A DNA stretch of 64,000 nt from Capsicum annuum. Lineage: Eukaryota; Streptophyta; Magnoliopsida; Solanales; Solanaceae. The stretch is from the NCBI RefSeq assembly GCF_002878395.1, contig NC_061115.1, positions 155,915,014-155,979,013 of the forward strand. The letters are read 5' to 3'. The position numbers and the translations under genes were made by a program. Below, one piece after another: positions 1-11,131 of this stretch (its first letter is position 1; each line of letters starts with the position of its first letter). The notes under the pieces were generated by a model. The model worked only from the letters and a program-made list of their open reading frames with translations, did not search any database and was not told where the DNA came from.

Positions 1-1130
1 CTTACCTCAAGTACACAATAAAATAAAAACTAGCAGAAGCCAATCAATACAATAAGAGAAATATAAATGTCAAGGAAAGGTAGGAGTCCAAAAAAACTCC
101 ATAATAATATCCCAACACTTTCCAAAAAAGCTTCTAATCCAAAAAATACCAACTAAGTCGGTACATGCCCCTAACTATAACAGAAAGAATCCAAAAGTAC
201 TGAAATGATAAATAAAACTTAGATAGACTAGGTCTGAAGGGCTCACCACTTCAATCGCTAACCAATAGGAGTACCAAATCACCTAATGTTGCTTAGGGTC
301 ACAATAAAAGCCCTTGGAACATATATCATAAAATAGTGTAGCATCCGGGGATGGTCAGTATGGCGATTACTATCATGCAACCAAAGGAAAGGGATAAAAT
401 ATGTGCATTTACCAAAAAACCAGTCATAAATCACATGCACATCAATTATATATAAAGAGAATCAAGATAGGGGCAAGGGCCATGAAACATGATAGTTTAA
501 AAACATAATCCTGAATTGTGTAGCTTATTCTGACCTAAAGGCATCCACAAGCTACATGGGTTAGGCTCCCCCTGCCGGAAGAGCCCCATTCTATTTTAGC
601 AGCATGTATCAGAGAATAGACTAAAGCCACCAATAGTCAATTAGCCTCCCAAATTATACTGTACAAATCTAACACAATGGTCATAGACCCCTAATGTCAG
701 CAAACGTAGTTTCTAGTGTTGGTCTACCAAGGACTGCACCTTCTTGGTGAACTACACAATTCCCTTTAAGACCAAATTAAAACATTTTTCGCATATCATT
801 AATCAATTACTAAGGATTCTTCCATTAAGGAATTTCCAAATTAGTATCGCCATACCAATAGACTTGCAAGATATTCTAATTATGCCAAACTATAACCATT
901 TAACCAATGTGTCTCTCTTTCATTTACAATCCAAAACCATATCCCCTAAGGTCATTCTAAAACCTCTTTATATTTTTACCATTTAATGCAATGCAATATT
1001 TCAAAAAGTTATACCTTGTAGAATCCTTGTTTAAAGTCAAATTATCTCTGTGGGTTGAGGTTTATGTCAATACCATCACACAAAATCCATAAACATTGTG
1101 AAAACCAAATTCCCAATTCTACCATTACCA
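1..1130 (-). repeat. LTR-like remnant, no gene
   Basis: No convincing coding sequence. The layout of phrases (a stretch near 150-260 about 'catgcccctaact...ggctcaccac', and a 'ctccccctgccggaagag' stretch near 567) resembles the minus-orientation LTRs elsewhere in the window, for example 7220-7330. I read it as a decayed LTR-retrotransposon piece into which, or beside which, the next element inserted. The left edge is outside the window. The assignment rests on resemblance by eye only. Confidence 0.35.
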
Positions 1131-3672
1131 TGTAACTACCTAAAATTTGATAAAATATGTGAAATTTATGATTTTATGTGATTTGACTATTTTACTCTTT
1201 CTTATAGTTGCATTATGATATTTCTGAGGTGTGTGAGTGATTGGCACGATTCTCGATGCATTTTGGTACCTTTTGTGCAGTATTGTAGTTTTTGGAGGCT
1301 TTGAGAACCTTATTTTGGACTTTCATGGTTATCTTATGATCTATTCAATGGATGGCTAAATGGACTACTCCAGCATATCCAAAATGTCAATTTTAGGATG
1401 GTAACATGATTAGTGTGGTTTTATGGCTTTTAAATGTCATTTCAATCCTCAATTTAGAAAATTGTGATTTTGAATTTTGGGGGTCAACTTCGTAAAAATG
1501 ATATCTTTTGAAATTCTAATATTGCCATTGATTACTGAGTGTTGAATTTACTATGGTTACATAGTTTATTTGCATATATTAGGCTCCAAACGAATCTCAG
1601 ACACAACCCTATCGAAGTTTGCTTTAGGATTTAAGGTGAAATTTTATCCTTTTCTTACTTTAATTCTGGATTTAATTTCTCAAAACCCCAAAAACCAGAT
1701 TACATTATTTATCCCCAAATTTCACTCTTTTTCACTTGATTTCTAATCCTATAGTTACTAGTTTTTCATCAACTTAACCTTCAAAATAACTTCGATACTT
1801 GATTTTAACACAGATTTTAAAGATTTAACCTGGTAAAGCTTTAAAATAATTTTTTCTTCGATTTGAACCTCATTTTTGACTTAATTTGGTTTGGATTTTC
1901 AACTATAGATTTCTAAAAGCATGTGAAACACATTTTTAAAGTACAATTATAATTTTGCCCTTCATTTTTGAAAATCCATTTAGGAGTCCATTTTGATCCC
2001 GAATAAAAAGTAGACAATATGAGTATTGTTGGCTTTGTTTTGATGCGTAGATTCAATATTTCTTGGTTTTAGTTTATTTTGGGATCATTCATGATGAGTA
2101 GGGTTTTTGGATCAAAGTGTAGCAAAACGATTTTATCCTTCGAGGTAGGTTATGGCTTAACTTTTCAAAATGGGATAGGTAGTTAATTAGTATACCAAAA
2201 TGCATGTTAAGGGTGGGAACTAATCATGAACTATGGCTATATATACATATATATATGTTTTGCCCATGTGGGAGCCTAAATATGATGTAATTGTTGAATT
2301 TGGGATATCATGTTATATATGTGACCGCACGGGGTCTTATGTGATGTTGATAGCCTGGAATACTTGCAAATAATCGTATTGTGTTGTTAGAAATGCCAAT
2401 TATGGCACCTTTCGCACGTTGTGAGATATTCATACTTTGTAGGCATATGAATCATGTGGAAAAATTCATGGTTAGTGGAAATAGTGAGTGGATATTGGCT
2501 CACATAGTTTTGGAATTGTAACATTGTGGCTGGTTGTGGAAATACATCATATGAATTGGTTGCGGAAATACTAATTTTGAAAGGTTCTGAACATTGCATC
2601 ATCATTCTCATGTTATCATACACATCTTTTCACTTATTTATTTTATTGCTTTATATTTACTTGTTTTATGTATATGCACTTGATTTGTGTCTTATGTTAT
2701 GTATGTGCTTTGGAAATATTGGAAATAGTAGAAATACTAGTAAAACTAGAAATACTAGAAATATGGGAAACTTGGAAAATACTAAATATTGGTATCTAAT
2801 ATTGGATAATATGGACCTTGTCGGAATAATGCCAGATAATACGTAATGACTGTCTTAACCTCAAGGTTGTGGGCCAAGCTCATGCATCTTCATTATCATC
2901 ATTTTCTTATACATTGCATTTACTTTATTATGATTAGATTACCATATTGACTTGTTATATATCTAATTGCTCTATATCCTTTTATTTAGACTTGACCATT
3001 TTTTATATACATGTTCTTCTCTGTTTCTACTTGCTGTGATATAATGTAAATTTATGTTCTACATACTGTGTTATTGTTGTAATTGTGATATATTTAAACT
3101 ATTAGTGCAAGCGGTGTAGGCTACTATTGTGGGATATTTTTTTATTACAGTTGACATACCCTTAGTATGTATTTTATATGCTTTATTTTTTACTTTGCTC
3201 GGTTGGTTAATGATACCTACTGAGTACAAGTGGATCATACTCACTACTACTATACCCTTTTGTTGTAGCTTCAAGATCAGGTGCGCCCCACGTTGCTTAA
3301 ATTGGCAATTGTTGGAGCTTTCATAGTAGTTGATGATTTTCAGGCATCCAAATGTCTTCTTATACCTTTATTTATAGACTATGTCTTTACTTTATTCTCT
3401 CTTATATTTGGATATCTTATGTATTTCCTTGGATTCGAGTTGTACTAGATATATTCTTATACTGTTGACACCTAGTTTTGGGAGTTATGGTTGCATTGTT
3501 ATGTTTCTTTCTACATTTATTATACTTGTATGGTTTAAATTTTTTCTAGAAGCCTTACCTTTTGGTTATTTCTATCATTTTACCCTTCGTGTATTGATTT
3601 GTCTAATAGGCTTACTTGTTAAGGTTCACCACGACAAGTACCATCATGAACTATCGATTATGGGTCATGACA
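1131..3672 (+). mobile_element. 5' LTR of Ty3/gypsy element (LTR family B)
   Basis: Begins TGTAACTACC at 1131 and ends GGGTCATGACA at 3672, just before an initiator-Met primer binding site, so the right border is firm and the left border probable (about 2.54 kb). The reverse complement of 39232-41521 matches it over its last 2 kb, including 'ctttaatt..tttctcaaaa' near 1660 and the end sequence, which confirms that it is a repeat. It carries a GAGGTAGGTTATG block at about 2139 that recurs in other LTRs here. No target-site duplication can be tested because the downstream LTR is missing. Confidence 0.7.
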
Positions 3673-3675
3673 AAT

Positions 3676-3687
3676 TGGTATCAGAGT
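3676..3687 (+). other. Primer binding site, tRNA-iMet type
   Basis: TGGTATCAGAGT starts three bases after the LTR end. Eleven of twelve bases match the TGGTATCAGAGC complement of the 3' end of plant initiator tRNA-Met, the usual minus-strand primer of Ty3/gypsy and many Ty1/copia elements. This fixes the orientation of the element as +. Confidence 0.85.
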
Positions 3688-3899
3688 AGCAAGGTTTTAT
3701 TGTTCTCTACGGTATAAGAATGGGATGTCTAATAGAGTCTCACAGATTGGTATATAGACGTCAATATCTATCTTTGAGAGGCTATAGGTCATCTTTAGGA
3801 AACATCCCTTATTTTATTCTTTACTCTACAAATTTCTTTCATATATTATTTTCTGTGTTGTGTTTCAATCTTTTCGCACAGATGGTGTTGACTAGATCC

Positions 3900-5370
3900 T
3901 GTGAGGTTTGAGATATGGAGCCTACTTCTAGAGAGAGTTTAGTTAAAAAGGCAAGCCTTGAGTCATGGATTAACTCAAGAGAGGGGATGGGCCCGTGGTT
4001 CAGCCCTGTCTAGGAGGAGTGCTAAGGAACTCTCCCTTGAGCCTCGTGTTGAGTAGGTTGGAGGTATTGGTTCTACTCTGGTTCTTTAGAGTTCATCTTC
4101 CCCGGTGTTGAAGGTATTGTTCGAGTGTTTAATGAGCAATTTAGAAGGTTCTCCTTTTTTATGTCAGGCATTCCTCTATTCCAAAATATGGATCCTCTTA
4201 TTACACCTTCTTCTATTTTGGGTACTTGTCTGACCCCGAGTCCTATTCTTATTTCAGCACTAACATCTGAGCATGGTGTTCTGATATTAGGATTTCAAAC
4301 TTTAGCTATGTTACCTTCACAGATAGGATCTTAGCGTGCTAAATTCATTATGCCTCCTCTTGTTGCGAGTACAGTGATGTATTCTGAGGATTAAAAGAGG
4401 TTTGAGAGATTTACTCATTTGGGTTCTCCCAGATTTAGTAGTGCTATAGGAGAGGATGTGTACGATCTCTTAATTAATTTTTAAGAGAAGTTGCATAACT
4501 TGGGTTCTCTTGAGTCTCACGGAGTGGCTTATACTACCAATCAGTCGAGGGATGCTGCGAGAGATTAGTAGAGGTTATTGTTGCTTTTAGACCTCTTAAT
4601 GCTCCTGAGTTCACTTGGGATTAATTTTTTGATGCCTTTATGGAGAGATTTGTGCCTTATAGTTTGAGAGATCGATGTGTGATGAGTCTGAACGACTAGA
4701 TCAAGTCTCCATGACTGTAGCATAATATGAGGCACACTTTCATACCTTGCCCAGATATTTTTATCCTTGTATTCCCACCGAGTCTAAGAATATTCATAAG
4801 TTCATGAAGGGTCTGGACGTCTTTCTTTAGTTGGTTACGTCTTAGATGGTTGTATCTAGGGAAACTTTTCAAAGTATTGTAGATCATGCCAAGATAATAG
4901 AGGGTATTCTTTGAGTATCTTGGGGTGTCGCCAAGAAGGTGTACCATTTTGGTGAGTTCAGAGGTAGTATTCTCATGGTGGAAATTTTAGAGGTTTTTGT
5001 GGTTATTAGAGTAGGCCAGTGCAGACGGGCTTACAGAGTTCAGGTGGTACATCTTTGGGTTAAGTAGTACAGGATGGCCATTTGAGCACAGTGGTTTCTT
5101 CTCCTGTTAAGGCGGGTTTAAGGACTTGTTATATGTGTTATGAGGTTGCTTATTTGGCTTAGGACTACCCCCATCGTGTGATTATGGTTACTCTTCTTTC
5201 AGTAGTGAAAGGTAAAGGTGCTATCAGAAGTGTAAGAGGGAGAGATAGTAGAGCTTATGGGGGTGGTTGTGGGGCCACTTAGGAAATGGGTGGTCATAGA
5301 GCCACTAAGATAGTTGGTGGTCATAAGGACACTCAAGCAGTTGGTGGTTGTGGGTAGTGCTATGGTATAC
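3900..5370 (+). pseudogene. gag: Ty3/gypsy gag remnant
   Basis: Follows the PBS at the position expected for gag. Short open stretches in the + frames (about 4125-4334 and 4440-4950) are separated by many stop codons. The text near 4590-4700 reads like the central gag segment (a 'PEFTWD.FFDAFMERF.P' type stretch, as in Tekay/Del gags). A zinc-knuckle-like remnant follows near 5130-5170, where 'CYMC..' can be read but the motif is broken. The tail after it (5210-5360) is glycine-rich. Clearly dead; borders approximate. Confidence 0.6.
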
Positions 5371-5890
5371 TAGCCAGACCTGAGGCAGAGGCTTCAAATA
5401 TTATGATCACAGGTACCATCCCTGTTTGGTTCAGGCCATCATCTATGTTATTTGACTCCAGATTGTCTTTCTCTGATGTGTTTGGGTATTTTTCTTTGGG
5501 TTTTGATTTTGTTAGTGAGCCTATTTCCATTCCTATTCATATATCTACCCTAGTAGGTGATTCTTTAATGGTGGGTTGGGTGTAATGATCTTCTATTGTG
5601 ACTTTTTGTGGTCGTGAGACTTGGGTAGATTTGCATACATTAGATATGGTAGATTTTAATGTTATTTTGGGAATGGTTTTGTTGGCTCCTTATCATGATG
5701 TCTTAGATTATCTTACTAAGACTGTAATTTTAGCTTTGTCGGGTGTGCCAAAGATAGCTTTAAAGGGCGTATTTTATTTGGGACCAAGAGGGTCATATCT
5801 TATGTTCAGGATCATCCATTGGTTGAGAGTGGATGTTTATCTTATTTGGCTTGTATTCGTGACACTAGTATTGTTTTACCTCCTTCCTTA
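5371..5890 (+). pseudogene. Ty3/gypsy aspartic protease and linker remnant
   Basis: Open stretches at 5403-5585 and 5598-5891 match the protease-to-RT linker of Tekay/Del-type elements: a 'LFDSRLSFS' segment where the family has D-S/T-G, then 'FCGRETWVDLHTLDMVDFN' and 'VILGMVLLAPYHDVLDYLTK'. The catalytic triad is changed to DSR at about 5451, so the enzyme would be inactive. One stop (5583) lies between the two stretches. The protease would cleave the Gag-Pol polyprotein in the virus-like particle. Confidence 0.75.
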
Positions 5891-6620
5891 GATTCTATTC
5901 GTGTTGTTCGTGAGTTTATGTATGTGTTTCCTATAAATTTTCCTGGTATGCCTCTGGATCGTGATATTAAATTTTATATTGATATTGAGCCAGGCATCGA
6001 GAACATTTATATTTCTCCTTATAGAATGGCCCCAATCGAGTTGAGGTAATTGAAGAATCAGTTGCAGGAGTTGTTGGATGAGGGATTTATTCAACCTAGT
6101 ATATCACCTTGCGGTCCGCTTGTTTTGTTTGTGAAGAAGAAGGATGGATCTATGCGGATGTGTATTGATTTATGACAGTTGAACAAGGTGATAGTTAAGA
6201 ACAAGTATCCTTTTCCTCCCATTGATAATTTAGTTGATCATCTATAAGGTGTTGAGATATTTTCGAAGATTGATTTGAGGTCCCGTTATCACTAGTTGAG
6301 GATTAGAGAATCAGATATTCTAAAGATATCTTTTCAGACTTGATATGGTCATTATGAGTTCTTGGTCATGTCCTTTGGGTTGACCAATGCACCTACCGCA
6401 TTTATAGAGTTGATAAACCGAGTGTTTCGATCGTATCTCAACTCTTTTGTTATTGTATTTATAGATGAAATCTTGGTGTATTCCAAGATTGAGGTTGAGC
6501 ATAAGGAGCATTTGTGAATTGTGCTTCACATATTAAGAGATGATAAGTTGTATGCGAAGTTATCTGAGTACGAGTTTTAGTCGGAGCCTATTTCTTTCTC
6601 AGATCATTTGGTGACTTAGG
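5891..6620 (+). pseudogene. Ty3/gypsy reverse transcriptase remnant
   Basis: The order of motifs is clear across frames and stops: 'YRMAPIELR' with the following '[17 protein letters not shown]', then '[23 protein letters not shown]', 'NKYPFPPIDNLVD', 'FSKIDLRS', '[18 protein letters not shown]' and the active-site region '[14 protein letters not shown]' at about 6445-6486. The active site reads I-D-E-I-L rather than I-D-D-I-L, so the second catalytic aspartate is replaced. Premature stops occur at 6046, 6173, 6293 and elsewhere. The sequence type is that of plant Tekay/Del chromoviruses. Confidence 0.85.
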
Positions 6621-6956
6621 AAGGTATTATTTTTAATGATACCATGGTTGCAGCTGTTCGTAAATGGGCTAGACCTACTTGCCCACCGAGATTCATAGTT
6701 TTGTTGGTTTGGCAAGTTATTATCGGTATTTTGTTGTGGGTTTCTCATCTACTACAGCTACGTTGACTAAATTGACTTAGAGGAAGATTTCTTTTCAGTG
6801 GTATGATGCTTGTGAGGCAATCTTTCAAAAGCTCAAGGATTTGTTGACTTTAGCACCTATTTTTCTTGGCCCAATGAGGACATGGACTTATCGTGTTTTG
6901 TGATGCTTCAGGTGTTGGAGTGGGTGTTGTGTTGATGCAAAAGAGCAAGTTAATTA
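6621..6956 (+). pseudogene. Ty3/gypsy RT-RNase H connection, part 1
   Basis: Continues the RT domain into RNase H: 'RKISFQWYDACEAIFQKLKDLLT' (about 6780-6845) and then a 'D-ASGVGVGVVLMQKSKLI' stretch ending at 6956. The reading stops where a solo LTR is inserted. When 6957-9378 is removed, the text resumes as '(KLI)AYTS', so the two halves are one domain. Confidence 0.75.
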
Positions 6957-9373
6957 TGTAACGCCCCAGAAAACGGGTCCTGGAGCATCACACGGTGCTT
7001 GAGGCTATGAGTAGCCCCAAGCTAACCCTTTGAGCCATTTTCATTCAGTTCAACACAAATTAACGGGGTTTCTATAAATAACCCTCAAATATCAACAGAG
7101 TAATCATCTTCCAAGAATAAAAGAATTTCAGAAAGATAACAAAATATGACTTATTAGTCAACTCCCAACATCTACACTAGTCTGACAAGCCTCTAAGAAA
7201 ATCAATAAAACCAGCGAGCCATTGAGACATGCCCCAACTGACTCATACTCAGTTATCAAATGTAAACAATTCTGTGAAATCAACATCAAACATCACATCC
7301 TCGGAACATAAGGACTCACCACAACAGAGGATGTAGAATAGTGTGCCTGAAGAATCACTGTCGAACCTAGAACTGAGCACCTGAACCTACATTCCGAGAA
7401 AATGCAGCCCACATCTTCGGATGTGGGTCAGTACCATGGAAAGAAACCGAGTATATGGGGGTTTATGCAGTTTTATAAACATCATCATCATAAATATTTA
7501 TAAGAAATATGCAGGATGTATGAAAGACTCACATAGCCCGAAGAAAATCATCATAATCATGAGAGGATGAAATAAGTACAATAACACATATGAGTCATCA
7601 TATAATTTGTCAATCTCTTTCAGTTCATCAAGAATATCAATTCTCATAATGTAAATATCATTTAAATCTTTCGAAAGAATAACTTTCACAATTCCACTTT
7701 CAAATCACTTTATCATTCACCATAGACATAAGGAAACACGCACACACTGGGAGATCCTATAACCGACATAAACCATGTGAGCTACATGGAGTCCAATGTA
7801 CAACCCACGTTAGGGAGAGTCGTCCTATCCTTGCCATCGGAGTAGGACTATCGATATCAAATCAACACAAACTAGTGATCACTATATAAATCAGCCTCAG
7901 GCTCACTCCTATGGGGGCACGTAGTTCTAGGGAAGTAAGGTCGCTTTATACCTCCCACTCGGTTCTAAAGATTTCTCCTGGAATTAGCTCAGATCATTTC
8001 AAAGCTAATCCATAACAAAACAATTTCAGTAATATATAAATATACATCGGGAGCCATCATGCTTCCCATTTATCAAAATCAACCACGTTGTGGATTTCTT
8101 TCACACTCGAGTTCAAAACAACTTCATTAAGACCAAAAGGTCAAATCATTCAAAATATCTCAAATATTCAAAATCAACGTGCTTATAACACACACTTTCT
8201 CAAAAAAAAACACAATTTCCAATGGGGATTCACGACCCAAATATCAAAATCATGATAAATATTGTTCAAGATTTATGCTTTATGTCTCCACACATGTAAA
8301 TTCATCTTTCAAAATCATAAACATCAATATTTTATAATAATCATCATAAGATATGGGTTCATGCTTCAAATTCGTAAAAATCAAATAAAAATCAAGCCTT
8401 TGTAAAGAAAATTACTTTTGGGCACAAGAACGAAAGAGAGTTTTTGTTGAAAAATCCCACATACCTTGAATGATGAAATTTAGATCGATACTCATTTTTG
8501 AGATGTTAATCGTGCCTTTGAATGATGGTTCTTGAAGTTCTTGAACTAGGAACTTGGAATCTTGAATAAATTTGCAGAATTAATGGTGAACTTTGGAGGT
8601 TCTTAAAGTTAGATGTAGGAGCTTAGAGTTTTCTTTTTGAGGGATTTTGATGAAATATAACATATAATGCTTCTAATAGGCTTTAATATAGGGTTTTGAC
8701 GGATTTTGGATGAGGGAGGATGACCAAAACGCCCCTAAAAATCAAATAATTCTCGAATCTGTCCTTTGGTGGACTATTTTGATAGTCTGAAGTAGATCAA
8801 CCATAACGTTTTACTCTGATATCCAAATTAGATGAAACCAATTTCATTAGAAAGAGGACTCTCATATATTTCCATTGATATATAGTATCTCACTCAGATC
8901 ATTGTGTACGAGGAGTTATGATCATTTGAAGTTGATCCAAAAATTTGCTTTTGATAGGCTGAAGTAGATCGACCATAACTTTTTGCTCCGATAGACAAAT
9001 TGGATGAAACCAATTTCATTGGAAAGAGCACTTCCGAGCTTTTTGTTGATATATAGTAGATCACCCAGATCATTATGTACAAGGAGTTATGATCATTTAA
9101 ATTTGGAGCAAAAATACGCCAGGCCTCAGTACTTTTTCCTGCACGTTTTACTGTTCACTACTATTCACGGTTCGATCGAAATGTTCATAACTTGTCGCTC
9201 GGGTGTCTGTTTTGGATTATCCACATATTATTAGAAATATTATTCTATACTCTATGCAATGGTGGGTCATAATCTAAGACATTCTGCACGAAAAATTTAT
9301 AATTCATTTTAGAAGATAGAACCCAACACGTTTACGCACAAAATTTCAACGAAAAATTTCCTGGGGTATTACA
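6957..9373 (-). mobile_element. Solo LTR (family A) nested in the gypsy RNase H
   Basis: Ends are TGTAACGCCCCAG at 6957 and CTGGGGTATTACA at 9373, a 13-base imperfect terminal inverted repeat with TG...CA termini, 2417 bp. It is flanked by AATTA (6952-6956) and AATTG (9374-9378). The interrupted RNase H text needs 'aattg', so this is a 5-bp target duplication with one later mutation. Its start matches the family A LTRs at 11132 and 45042 ('cacacggtgcttgaggctatgagtag' type). Orientation is minus by comparison with the PBS-bearing copy at 45042. No internal region remains, so it is a product of LTR-LTR recombination. A 62-codon frame at 9082-8894 is not conserved coding sequence. Confidence 0.88.
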
Positions 9374-9780
9374 AATTGCATATACGTCTCTCAGTTGAAA
9401 CCTCATGAGAGAAATTATCCCACCTTTGATTTATAGTTTTGAGTGGTTGTGTTTGCTTTGAAGTTATAGAGGAACTACTTGTACGGAGTCCATTGTGAGA
9501 TTTTCTTGGATCATCGTATCCTTCATACTTCTTCACCTAGAAAGATCTTAATATGAGGTTATGGCATTGGCTTAAGTTACTTAAGGACTATGTCTTGACC
9601 ATTCTCTATCATTCGGGCAAGGCCAATGTGGTTGCGAATGCCTTGAGCCAAAAGTCAACTAGCATGGGCAGGTTAGCGCATCTTTTGCCACAGGAGATGA
9701 CCTTGGACTTAGGGATTCAGTCTTTAGCTAACTAGATGGTTAGGCTTGATATTTCATCACATGGGTATGTTTTGGCATTT
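9374..9780 (+). pseudogene. Ty3/gypsy RNase H, part 2
   Basis: Resumes the RNase H domain after the solo LTR: 'AYTSLS', then shifted frames with 'PHERNYPTFDL' and 'FLDHRI'. The open stretch 9553-9735 contains 'LELLKDY..TILYHSGKANVVANALSQKS' type text, the highly conserved end of gypsy RNase H. The family has 'VADALSRKS' here, and the copy reads 'VANALSQKS'. Stops and frameshifts are frequent. Confidence 0.8.
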
Positions 9781-10112
9781 TTGGAAGCTAGATCTTTTTA
9801 TATGGTGAAGATTTGAGCTCATCAGTTTGATGATGTTAGATTGAGGTTGATTCGAGTTAAGGTGTTGAGTGGGGAGTCTCAAGAAGCCTCACTTGATTCA
9901 GATAAAGTTTTGTAGATTGGAGGCCGAGTTTGTGTGTCGAGAATGGGTAACTGATTAGTTTGATCTTGAAGGAGTCCCATTGTTCCTGATATTTCATCCA
10001 AGTGTGACTATGATTTACCATGACTTAAAACAACACTATTGGTGGGGTAGTATGAGGTGAGATGTACTGGATTTTGTGGCTCAATGCCTATGTGTTCTGT
10101 AGGTGAAGTTGA
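9781..10112 (+). pseudogene. Ty3/gypsy integrase zinc-finger region
   Basis: Contains the H2C2 integrase zinc finger in broken form: 'FHPSVTMIYHDLKQHYWWGSMR' followed by 'DFVAQCLCVLQVK' (about 9990-10107). The two histidines are present. One of the two expected cysteines of the C-x-x-C pair is present and the other reads as leucine or valine. It is followed by the inserted fragment 10113-10480. Confidence 0.75.
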
Positions 10113-10480
10113 CTCTCCTTCACACTATATTCTCCACCAGGAGGTGGTGTTATACATATACACTTGGGTATGAACTGAAAGGAGTCCCTTCCTTGACTAG
10201 CGCACTCTATGAACTGAAAGGATCCCTTCTTCAAGGATTCCCATGATCTTTAATCCACTCTTTAGCTTTATGATAAGTATCAAATTTACTATGATGAAAA
10301 GCTGTAGCAGCATATAACATATTTAAATAATCCCCACAATTACTATTTAATGATTTAGTGGGATTCTTATCTAAAGCCTTATGAACAGTCTTCTTAGAGA
10401 AAACTATTAAAGACCTAGCAAGATCACGCTCACAAAAATATAATAAAACCGTGCAGTAAATCCTGTGGCCAAGCATATGA
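10113..10480 (-). pseudogene. Exon-like gene fragment inserted in integrase
   Basis: This stretch has no counterpart in gypsy integrase: the text runs '..QVK' before it and 'GGFLQRLPIPK' after it, which are adjacent in related elements. On the minus strand it carries an 81-codon open frame (10476-10231) with no low-complexity bias, including 'DYLNMLYAATAFHHSK' and 'YHKAKEWIKDHG'. It looks like a captured host exon rather than transposon sequence, but I do not recognise the family. A short direct repeat (TATGAACTGAAAGGA at about 10168 and 10208) lies at its left side and may mark the insertion. Function unknown; likely inactive. Confidence 0.5.
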
Positions 10481-11131
10481 GACTTGGTGGTTTTCTTCAG
10501 AGATTACCCATTCCCAAGTAGAAATAGGAAGGAATTACTATGGATTTCTTGATCGGGTTGCCTCACACTTCCTATTGGTCTAATAGTGTTTGGATCATCG
10601 TAGATTGATTGACCAAGTTTGGTCATTTCATTACGATCCAGGTTTCCTTCAGTGCCGAAAGGTTGACTCGTATCTACATTCGAGAGATTGTGTGACTACA
10701 TGATGTGCCCGTGTCTATAATTTTAAATCGAGGCTTTGTGTTTACTTCTCACTTTTGGAAAACCTTTCAGGATGAGTTGGGCACACAGGTTGATCTTAGC
10801 ACAACATTTTACCCCTCTACTGATAGTCAGTTAGAGTGGACGATTTAGGTTTTGGAGGATATGCTCTACGCCTGTGTGATGGATTTTAGTGGCCAGTGGG
10901 AGTAGCATTTGGCTTTAGCATACTTTGCATATAATAATAGATACCATTTTAGTATTGATATGGCTCCTTTTGAGGTATTACATGGTAGGTGTTGTCACTC
11001 ACCAGTGGGTTGGTTTAATGTTTCAGAGGTGGGACCTCAAGGTTTGGACTTTCTTCGTGAGTCTTTGGTCAAAGTTCAGATCATTTAGGATAGACTTCTA
11101 GTGGCTTTGATAGGCAGACATTTTATACAGA
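10481..11131 (+). pseudogene. Ty3/gypsy integrase core remnant
   Basis: Integrase text continues: 'DFLIGLPHTSYWSNSVWIIVD' (first catalytic Asp region), 'LTKFGHFITIQVSFSAERL', 'FTSHFWKTFQDELGTQ' (second Asp replaced or frameshifted: 'LNRGFVFTSHFW'), 'STTFYPSTDSQLEWTI' (the family has 'DGQSERTI'; the catalytic Glu remains but Ser-Glu is changed to Leu-Glu), 'DFSGQWE' and 'MAPFEVLHGRCCHSPVGWF'. It ends inside the 'IQDRLLVALIGR' segment where another LTR has inserted at 11132. The C-terminal chromodomain expected for this clade is therefore not visible. Confidence 0.8.
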
